From Oscheius dolichura (lineage: Eukaryota; Nematoda; Chromadorea; Rhabditida; Rhabditidae): 64,000 nt of DNA. The stretch covers positions 4,526,001 through 4,590,000 of the forward strand of contig OW051493.1 of assembly GCA_932521035.1 (NCBI GenBank), given 5' to 3'. How positions within the stretch are numbered: position 1 is the first letter of the stretch; the number at the start of each line of letters is the position of its first letter. The translations under genes were made by a program, and so were the position numbers. The notes under the pieces were generated by a model. It ran no database searches. It was not told the DNA's origin and saw nothing but the letters and a program-made list of their open reading frames with translations. Positions 51,531 through 59,708 of the stretch are shown one piece after another.

Positions 51531-52056
51531 CTAATCCACTTCTGGGTCGGATACCGCATTCGTCTTCTCTTCGCTTTCGTCAGCCGGTCGACCCGTCACT
51601 TCTTTCTTCAAAGTTGCCAGGTCATGTTTCTGTTTCCTCATTTTGGCCAAAAACTGTAAATAGAAAAAGGTGCGTCGAATTCTTTTGGCTAAAAATTGGA
51701 ATAGAGAGACGGTCAATAAGACAGCGACGAGAAAATCCGCCTCTCCTAGCAGCCTACTCTTTTGGAGGAGGTGTCTTGACCCGGCTTCCTGGCGTCCCGG
51801 GTCCTTACGTGTGCCACAGCGGTGTTTGGAGCCGTCTGAACTCGGCCACCTCAAGGGAAACTGGAAGTGCCTCGAACCTCAATGCTGCGTTTTTGACCGA
51901 ATTTCGAGCTAAGCCGATAAATGGGATGTATACGCGTACGGGACCTTCGTGGCCGACGCAACTGTCATGTCTCTTCCTTCGGGATCCGACAGAAAATGGC
52001 GTTGTGGGTGTCCATTCCACGTAAAATGACGTTTCCCGCTCACTCGGGCCACCCAT
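51531..52056 (-). CDS. unrecognised small protein (132 aa), 2 exons
   Basis: Exon 52056-51809 starts MGGPSERETSFYVEWTP and ends at donor gtaagg in phase 2. It fits the acceptor at 51681 (ccaaaag) to continue TIRRTFFYLQFLAKMRKQKH and end in an acidic tail at 51531. The first acceptor of the pair has a close look-alike 40 nt downstream (tttacag before TTTTTGGCC), so the junction could vary. The protein is basic in the middle with no signal peptide. It is head-to-head with the gene at 52153. I do not recognise it. Confidence 0.4.
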
Positions 52057-52152
52057 TTTTGGTCTTCCGCTAACTTGCAAATCCCTTATTCAATTTATTT
52101 GGTTCTGCTTCGGTTTCCCCCTTTTCAGGTGTCTCCTCGTCGGATTGGGCGG

Positions 52153-52621
52153 ATGTATCGCAAAGACTTGTCACCGTCGAACTTCTACAGTCTCTCTTAG
52201 ATAAAACAACCGTCTAGCAATTCATGTGTGTCATCCTGTTATTCCCGTTACCTTCTTTTTCAGATTTGGTCTTTCGATCTGATGGACTCGAAAAGAACAG
52301 ACGCAAATTGGAAGAAATAGACAAAGAGGTGCATCCGAGGACGGACCGGCCGACGAACTTCCAAGGTTCGTTCAGTTCAGTTTGTTGTTCTTGGACTAGC
52401 CCAATTTTTGTAATTCCTTTTCCACCGCCATAACCACATTCAAACTAAATCTAGCCTCAAAACAAAAAAGCCTTCCATTTTTTATTGCTAACAAGCGAGG
52501 GGGGCCTGCCAAACTCTACCATCTGCGCGATGCCGGCAGGCCTCTCTCCTTCGATGTGCCGGCCAACACTATGCCAAAGGAAGAGGACTTCAAACACTAC
52601 TTCTGCTGCGTTTTGAAATAG
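52153..52621 (+). CDS. unrecognised small protein (101 aa), 3 exons
   Basis: Exons 52153-52189, 52264-52365 and 52455-52621 join in phase. The product starts MYRKDLSPSNFYNLVFRSD, continues through a charged helix (LEKNRRKLEEIDKEVHPR) and ends KEEDFKHYFCCVLK. An acceptor (cttttcag) 24 nt before the ATG suggests a spliced leader or a coding exon upstream. The first donor (A|gtctct) is weak. No family is recognised. Its 5' end faces that of the 132-aa gene about 100 nt away. Confidence 0.5.
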
Positions 52622-53742
52622 CCTACAAGAAAATAACTCCTCAAAAGATCTCTGGATAGAGCTCTGGCCAGACGAGTATAGGGCTTGTCCCTTTTCGCGG
52701 CCACATGGTGGCTATTCTTACGCTTTAATTTGTTCCCAGATTTTTGGTAGCTGCGTTCTTTAAAAATATATGGAAGACAGGTCGTGGCTGGCTGGCCTGT
52801 AGTCGGTTTTTTGCATTTGGGAAGGAGAGAGTGTCGTCTCGGCGGCGAGGGTACCAGGCCAGGCCCAGCGCTCGTTTTCCAAAGTGGTCGAAGAAAGTGT
52901 TTAAGCACTAATAACAAGTGCCTGTTTCAGACGGCAGACTGTGCCGGGAGATGTCTTCGGGAGAGACTTTTTGAGTTGTACTCTGGCCTGCTCGAGGTTT
53001 TTGTCCGGTTCTCATCAGGTCAACAGCATGTCTCGTCACATCGCTGTTGACTCGGCAAACGAACTGATCACCTCAATGAGTCAAATTCCGGATGTCTCAA
53101 GTAGTCGCTGCAATTTGAAGGATTGACAAAATGTTTGGCAGCTCAACCGATTGGAACCTGTTAGTTTTGCTTGAGATCTTTTGAGTCAACCTGGATTGCG
53201 ATCTTAGCAGAATACAGTAACCGGAACAACTCAAGATGCCTGTGATGTTCTGGGAAGCCCTTCTACTAGCAGACAACGACTAGGAGGAGACGCTGTCTCT
53301 CGGGGAACAAAAAGAAGGTGAGAATGGTCTCGTCTCCCCGGACATTCCATTTTTGTCTAGTTCGGTCTTTTTGCCATCGGGAACACGAAGTCGCGCGTCC
53401 ATTGATATCACGTAATCCCCGGACCAAACACTGCCGGCCATGCTCAACTTTCCAATCCAAACATCGAACAGGTTGGTTACAAAAAAGGCCAGGTCCAAAT
53501 TGTGCTCTGTGCAGGCTGGCAGGCGAGAGAGAGACGAGGTGTGTGCCGGTAGAGAAGTGTTATTCTTGTCGTCGGCGTGTGCCAAACGGGCGTGCCGCTT
53601 CACGGAGAAAGTTCACGCGATGACAAACAGCCACGGCAGCAAACAAATCATCAGGAAGCGACGTTTATCCGTCCGGAAGAACTGGAACCGGCACGAGAGG
53701 GCACGTTAAAAGCACCCCGGGACACCCGAGGAGCACGCACCA
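52622..53742. other. no supported gene
   Basis: A short plus-strand frame at 53029-53126 (MSRHIAVDSANELITSMSQ) looks protein-like but has no clear splice partner. Confidence 0.35.
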
Positions 53743-55197
53743 ATGAGGACTGCTACCATCTTCTTCTGTCTCCTAGCTCTCGCTGTCTCCGAGCCGGTCA
53801 GTCTCTTCTCTTTCTTCCAACCTTTTGCTCCTTCTATCCCATTGCCCCCTTGTTCATCTTCTAGTTTTTAGCTCCGCGCTCGCCGTCAAGCCTGCGGTTG
53901 TGCCCAGCAGTCGGCCCCCACCTGCTCCTGCTCACCGGTTGCCTCTCAGCCTCTCCAACAGAACTGCCAATGCCAACAGCCTCAACAGACCCAGTCTTGC
54001 GGATGTGCCCAGCCTCAGCAGGTATCCATCCTTCCCCTCCCTATAGTATACAATGTTCAGCAGCAACAGCAATGCCAACCCGCCTGCCAGTCCTCATGTG
54101 TGTCCTCCTGCGTCGCCCAACAACAGCCTCAAGCACAGGTACACTCCTTCGCTTCCCCTTTTCCAAGTTTGCCTCTTCAGTGCCAGTCTAGCTGCCAGAA
54201 CACTTGCCAGAATACCTGCCAAAATGTCCAGCAACAGCAGCCTTGCCAGCCCCAGAACAACAACTGGTATGGCCATCCTCTTCCCCCTTTCCACAGTCTA
54301 TGAATTTAGCCAGAACAACAACCAGTATGCCCAGCAGCAGATGCAGCAGCAGATGTACAACACTCCCGGCTACCTGCCCACCTACTCCTCCACCATGGCT
54401 CCCCAGTCCACCACCGGCTTCTACAACCCCTACATGGACCAGAACCAGTGTGCCCAGTGCTCTAACGGATGTATGAACGAGTGTTCCAACGCCGGCCAAC
54501 CCCAACAGGTACCAGAAACAGCCTTTTCCATTAGATACTCCTTTCAGCAATGTCAGCAGTCCTGCGACCAGAGCTGTGGTTCCGTCTGCAACGGCCAGCA
54601 GCAGCAGTTCAACCCCTCGACAATGCAGCCCAACTACCAGCCCCAGTACCAGCAGGGAAATCAACAATGCAACGAATGTCAGAACTCCTGCCAAACCCAG
54701 TGCCAACAGCAGAACTTCCCTCAGTGTGACCAGGTACCGAGTCTCCTGACCTCTGTAATATCCTCTTGAAGCAATGCACCGCCCAATGCCAGCCCGTCTG
54801 CCAGCAACAGCCCGTGTACTCCACCACCATGGCTCCCATCCAGAACTGTCAGCCAGCATGCCAGCCTGCGTGTCAAAGCAGCTGTACTCAGCAACAGCAG
54901 CCTCAGCAACAGACCCAGACCGTTCAGCTTACCATCCAGGTGGGTGTCATCCTCCCCCTACAGTCCCCCGCCTCCTTCAGGTCCCCGTAAGCCAACAGTC
55001 GCCCCAGTGCTACAACCAGTGTTCCCAGACATGTAACAACCAGTGTGCCCAGAGCCAGGTAGTCCTCCTCCCGCCGAATCCAACGTATTCCTCCCTTTCA
55101 GCCCCAGCAGCAGTGCCAGTCCGCCTGTGCCTCCAGCTGCTCTGCCTCCTGCCAGCCGGCCCAGTCTCCCTGTCAGAACCAGGGCTGTGGAAAATAA
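53743..55197 (+). CDS. secreted Cys/Gln-rich repetitive protein (Cys-rich gene C)
   Basis: Exon 1 (53743-53796) encodes MRTATIFFCLLALAVSEP, a signal peptide, and joins in phase 0 to LRARRQACGCAQQSAPTCSC. Later exons keep a C-x3-C rhythm in a Gln/Pro/Asn-rich background: CQPACQSSCVSSC, CQSSCQNTCQNTCQN, CAQCSNGCMNEC, CQQSCDQSCGSVC, CNECQNSCQTQC, CQPACQPACQSSC, CYNQCSQTCNNQC. The end is CQNQGCGK with TAA at 55195. Introns are 30-45 nt. The RARR stretch just before the first Cys-x-Cys resembles a furin-type site. It is the plus-strand paralogue of the minus-strand genes A and B. High Gln plus Cys suggests disulfide or transglutaminase cross-linking in an extracellular matrix, which is inference. 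Confidence 0.75.
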
Positions 55198-55330
55198 TCA
55201 GAACGATTCTCTCCTGTTTGTACATTTTGAGATTCTTCGTTAATTCGCCAATGAAAGTGCCAACGAGTATTCTATGTTTATTCGACAGAAAGGTGGGAGG
55301 GGCTTATTATGTTTATTAGACCCGTGGCAG

Positions 55331-56256
55331 TTAGCCGATCATAGTGGGGTTGAGTCTGTTCTGTACCAGTCGGTCCATAATCTTGTCCTTTCCGACGAGG
55401 AACAGATTGACGTTGGGCACGACGTGGCCGTACTGCATATGCCTGTCCGCCATGAAGTTGAGGTATTTGAAGGTGTAGGGAGCCCGCTCGTTGGGGTCGG
55501 ACAGCGTTAGTGGGAACTCCATGGCACTGTTCAAGATACCGTTTCCTCCTCCTGAAACAGATATGGTTTCCATTTTCCCGACAGTTAGAGCCTTTGGTCA
55601 TGATGCGTCCGTCGAAGTCGAAGAGTTCATTGATTCCAGGAACGGGCAGATCCAAGTGGCCCGAGACCTCTCGGATCTTGCTATAATCATACTCGGCTCC
55701 CACGGCCAACCCGGACAGGAAGGGCTGGTACTGGCCGTCGTTTCTATCCAGAGGGGCATCCGCGAATTGGTCGAAATTCCTCCTGACGGGCAGGTTGAAG
55801 TTGTTTACGCCCTGAACTCGTCGCCTACTCGTATCTCGAAAGCAATTACGTTGACAGCGAAGCCGGCACCCCAAGAGTCGACGAGATCCTCGTTGTAGAC
55901 GGCGGCCACGGCTTGAGTGAAGGGGTTGAAGGCAGACCGCCCACTGAAGACGACCTCCTGGCCGGGCAGATGGATGTCCGGCACGGTCATTGGCTTCTGA
56001 CCAGCCTAGAGAAAGAGAGAAGATTCCCTTGGCTGGATGAGGATGTACTTTATCTCCGGCAATGTAAAGGTTGGGAAAGAATGGTCCGGACCGCTCGTCT
56101 GTCATTCCCGTCGGCAGTTGGAGCAGTCCCAGGCCACGGGGACGGTCTCGAAGAAACGGGGCTAAAGAAGGCAGTAGTCTTCTAAAAAAAAGGATAACCT
56201 CTGGCGGTGACGTATCCCAAGAGGAGGAAGAGTGGTATCAGGAGAACGTAAGCCAT
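55331..56256 (-). CDS. unrecognised secreted protein (255 aa)
   Basis: Exons 56256-56199, 56161-56049, 56005-55850, 55811-55592 and 55551-55331. The start MAYVLLIPLFLLLGYVTARA is a clear signal peptide. The mature part includes GPFFPNLYIAGDK, MTVPDIHLPGQEVVFSGR, FDFDGRIMTKG, MEFPLTLSDPNERAPYTF and RHMQYGHVVPNVNLFLVGKD; there are almost no cysteines. The intron between 55592 and 55551 only works in frame with a GC donor (AAAG|gctcta), because the nearby GT donor would create a stop. The gene is divergent from the gene at 56356, with 99 nt between start codons. No family is recognised. Confidence 0.65.
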
Positions 56257-56355
56257 GGTCTGGGCTTGTGGGTGAAAGTTCAAGCCGGGGGGTCAAGCGG
56301 GAACTGGATCACGGGCTAGTTGCATCCGCTTCTCACCGTTCTCCCTTTCCTTTTA

Positions 56356-56763
56356 ATGTTTAAATCAGCTGGATTGTTACTTTTTGTCGTTTCTGTCTCC
56401 GCCCTGACCCGGGAGGAGCTAATGGCTCATCTGAAATACAAGCAGGAGACCGCCAACACCTTCGACTCCCGCGTCCCTCGTCCTATGAAACCCATCGGCT
56501 ATGTGGCCGGAGAGTACTGCCCCTCGAATTTCCATCAAAAATCACGAATTCAGACCAATTTGGCCGAGGGTGTTGGAGAGGGTCCAGTCGAAGAATGACA
56601 TCTTCTTCGACGACGACAACTTCGCCTACGCGGTGAGTCGATCTCCCTTCCCTTTGAATAGTTCCAGCTGCCGCGACACGACGCCGTCGGCCTGGTGAGG
56701 AAGATGGATAGAGAGTCGAACTATGAGAAGGTCATCCAGTTCTTGGAGAGGTACTCCAAGTGA
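56356..56763 (+). CDS. unrecognised small secreted protein (112 aa)
   Basis: Exons 56356-56513, 56554-56632 and 56662-56763 join in phase; the second intron is only 29 nt. The product starts MFKSAGLLLFVVSVSA (signal peptide), then LTREELMAHLKYKQETANTF, a Pro-rich piece, the acidic DIFFDDDNFAYA and a helical end YEKVIQFLERYSK. An in-frame ATG at 56320 could add 12 residues. It shares a short divergent promoter region with the gene at 56256. The family is unknown; a neuropeptide-like or regulatory peptide precursor is possible but not shown. Confidence 0.6.
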
Positions 56764-56838
56764 TAAATAATAAATTCGTTTATTGCTGGATGAAATGTGT
56801 AGGGAACCCGTCGTGACACAGCCAGGAGGGTGGGAGGA

Positions 56839-57430
56839 TCACTCGTTGTCCGGGTAGTTGGGGTTGAAGAGAACCTGTGGATGGCTTGTTCTATCTGATT
56901 CAAGAGAGACCTACGGGTTTGAGCAGCTCGAACATGAGCACGATCATCGAAACCGCAAACGCATAGAAAACTATGAAAAAACATAATTCGCGTCCCTGAA
57001 AATAGAAAATAATCGAGAGCAGATGTGGCAGGAAACACACAATGTCTCAATCAGCTGGTCTTCTGTGGTTTCCCGTCCCCCCGGGAGGCCTGTCCCTTCT
57101 ATTTTTGAAATTAGGAGACTGAACATCGACAACTCCCGTGGGAGACTGGTTCCCATGAAAGAAATTATAATTTTGATGGGGATAAACATGGGAGAAGTTA
57201 ATTATCGGGGCGTGTTTATGATCATGCGAGGTTTGTTCCCTGGGAAATGTACAAAGGGCGAAACGTCAACATTTTGGCAAGAGCCTGGAACAGAAAACAA
57301 ATGGACGGACTCGAACCTTGAGGGTGTGTACGGCTTCGGGAATGTTGAAGGGGTCCTGGTCCGTTCCGATGACGATCTCTGAAAGCGAAGGATAAGGACC
57401 GGAAGGGAGCAGGGAGCAACCTTGGGTCAT
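56839..57430 (-). CDS. small single-span membrane protein (about 62 aa)
   Basis: Exons 57430-57421, 56995-56915 and 56874-56839, with 57378-57317 as the second exon, join in phase: MTQEIVIGTDQDPFNIPEAV, HTLK, then GRELCFFIVFYAFAVSMIVL (a membrane helix), MFELLKP, and the tail VLFNPNYPDNE. Each exon is too short to appear as a long frame, but all splice sites are good. The product would be a single-pass protein with an acidic N-terminus and a short tail. In-frame upstream exons (for example 57680-57621, MAGRGKRGQRIPPAAK) could lengthen it. No function is assigned. Confidence 0.6.
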
Positions 57431-57718
57431 GGCGGGCTACGGCGGCGGCTGGTGTAAAATTAGGAAAAATTAAGGCGGGATTTCGAGGTCCTTCCGCCTG
57501 TCAACCATTTGACGGACGGCGACGGAACGCATTGCAAAGTTGTGCATCGCAAATAGGAAGGGGGAAAAGGTCGGACAGCCGGGGAGGCGCCACAACAACA
57601 CACACCACCTAGGGGAACTCACTTCGCTTGGGCATTTCGCTGCCGGGGGAATGCGCTGTCCCCTCTTCCCTCTCCCTGCCATAATCCATGTCTAAACCCC
57701 TACCAACCGTGGGTATAC

Positions 57719-57849
57719 TGCTTCCCGATACTGCCCATCCGCCGGGTCGGGGTCCGGCTCGACGTGCTCGCCTGCTTGTGGAGGGCCTTCTTCGAGTTCT
57801 TCCTCGGCCCGCCGTTGGCCACCAGCTCGACGCCGTCCGGGTTGCTCAT
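57719..57849 (-). CDS. possible coding exon, basic Ser/Lys-rich
   Basis: From an ATG at 57849, just after an acceptor (ttcag), the frame reads MSNPDGVELVANGGPRKNSK and on through KKALHKQASTSSRTPTRR to a possible donor gtatac in phase 2. Its phase does not fit the membrane-protein exons at 57430, so its partner is unknown. A second frame is also open across the exon. Confidence 0.3.
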
Positions 57850-58744
57850 TTATCTGAATATTATTCTAAGCGACTTTTGAGAAAAAGAGAACAGGAGCCG
57901 GCCCGCGGGCGGATGACGCACTCGGCCAATTGCATTAGGTATGGAACCGGTAGATCAATCTTTTGCTTTTCCCCCTTTCCCAAACAGGAGGACATCCTCC
58001 TGGATAAGCTCCCGTTTTGTTATTTAAAGAGAAGAATGTAGAATGGTAAACAGGGGGAGGAAGTGTCGGGGCGGTGCGTGAGAGTGGTCGAAGCCGTCGT
58101 GGGAGCGGCTGACTAGCCTCATCTTCCGATTGAGTTATCCTCCACATCCGCGCACTCCGGGCCCCCGAGTCGGCTCGTTTTGTTTTAGGAGAAGAACGCC
58201 GGATGGGCCGGGAGGGGAAGGAAGTGGCCGAGGGAGAGGAGGTAAGGTAGGAGAGGACGGCCCTCTTATGAAACAATAAACATGCCAACGGGGGCACGCG
58301 AGACGGATGACATATTGCCCTCGAGACCTATGTCTCCCTCCTCTTTGCTTACTGTTGACAAGGGGCCGGAGGGGAAGAATGCGTCAATCGGAAGGGAATC
58401 AGCTGGCAGGACCCTTGTTTGACTCCGAATCAATCTCGGAGACACCAAGAGAACCAATTAGCCGGGGAAAACAAGACGAAAAGGAGGACTGACAGCCCGG
58501 CCGGCAGACGAACATTGAACCGTTATTGGCTGGATTAATCAAGGGGAGCGGCTCACGAAACGTCCGGACTGCGTCAGCCAAACTCCGCTATCCGTGGACT
58601 AGTCGGATAAATATACACACTCCGTCTGATGGATTTGAGCATTAAAACGAGAGGAAAGGAGCTATAAAGTTGTTGAATGCCAATTCTGTGTTTGGCAAAA
58701 ACAGATATGCAACATTAGAAACCAGCCGAAGGGCCGCCCATACT

Positions 58745-58810
58745 GCTTGCATAGCCGAGTGGTATGCGTGCCGCTCGCCGTCGCAGCGACGCGGGTTCGT
58801 CCCCTGAAGA
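58745..58810 (+). repeat. tRNA-like sequence (class II, degenerate)
   Basis: A-box tagccgagtgg at 58752-58762 and an imperfect B-box ggttcgtcccc at 58794-58804, with a small hairpin gtcgcagcgac between them like a variable arm. A full cloverleaf is not convincing, so a tRNA-derived element or pseudogene is more likely than a working tRNA. Confidence 0.35.
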
Positions 58811-58928
58811 TACAATATCGAGATCTCTGAAGCTAATGATTACTTCTTACATGCACTACCAACTGAGGACATTTTTGCTTTTTTTGGTTCTTTATTTATA
58901 CAGATAAGCGTAGATAATCTCGAGCAAT

Positions 58929-59708
58929 TCAAGGGGAATGGCTGCCGTTCTCTTTCCTGAGCTCCTCTCTTCTCCGCCCGTTATACCCATTCCGCATGTG
59001 ATGGACGATGTTGTTGATGACCCTATACTCCCGCTTTACTCGAACCCGCCGTAAAAACAAACCTCTGCCAGGCAATAAGCATCTCGGCCTTGTCCTCGGT
59101 CAGGTAGCTGTTGAGGGTCTCGTCGATGGTCTCCGCCATACAGACCAGGAAGATGTCCCAGTAATTGGAGTGGAACCCTCTCGCAATAAAGTCCACATGG
59201 CGTCGACCCAGCTGCTCGCACTTCTCCTTGACAGTGTCGTCGTCCAGCTCGCACTCGACGATGAGGTTGTAAAAGAAGGCCTCGATGGTGGAGTGGAGGG
59301 CCATGAAGGACGGGCTGCTCTCGGGAGGGGCCGACTCCGCTATCCCAAAGGCCTGCTTAATGGACGTGCTCCGGCTGGCCGACCTCATCCACACTGTTTT
59401 GAAGAGGTCTGGCTTTTCTTCTAAAAGTCTAAAATGCGAGTTGCGAGGGAGAAAAACAAGATTAAAGAATGGTGTCTCTAAAAAGCTTGTTCCCGCCAAA
59501 CAAACTCCGGCAAACAAAGACAAAACGGATTGAAAAAGCCGAGTAAAGTGGATTTGATCCGGCTGTCTCTGTCTGCCCGGCCAGTCACCTACTTCGGCCA
59601 CTCCTGGATGACGGTCCTCTTGCTCCGGGGGGCGATGGCCATGACGTCGGTCGAGCCGATGACCGGGCCGTCCTTCTTACCGCGGATGGTAGAGAGCAGT
59701 CCCATCAT
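58929..59708 (-). CDS. globin (nematode glb-type), 191 aa
   Basis: Exons 59708-59593, 59428-59063 and 59022-58929 join in phase. The N-terminal extension (about 35 aa, MMGLLSTIRGKKDGPVIGST) precedes a globin fold beginning VIQEWPKLLEEKPDLFKTVW. His84 (FMALHSTIEAFF) sits where the distal E7 His is expected and His116 (EQLGRRHVDF) where the proximal F8 His is. The G and H helices follow as YWDIFLVCMAETIDETL and EMLIAWQRVINNIVHHMRNG. It would bind haem and O2, NO or a redox partner; which one is unknown. The N-terminal Met-Met-Gly leaves myristoylation doubtful. An acceptor (gttttag) lies directly before the ATG. Confidence 0.85.

Noticed and set aside
57300-57320. Perfect B-box (ggttcgagtcc, minus strand)
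   Set aside because: It coincides with a splice donor (AAG|gttcgag) of the small membrane-protein gene and no A-box lies upstream.
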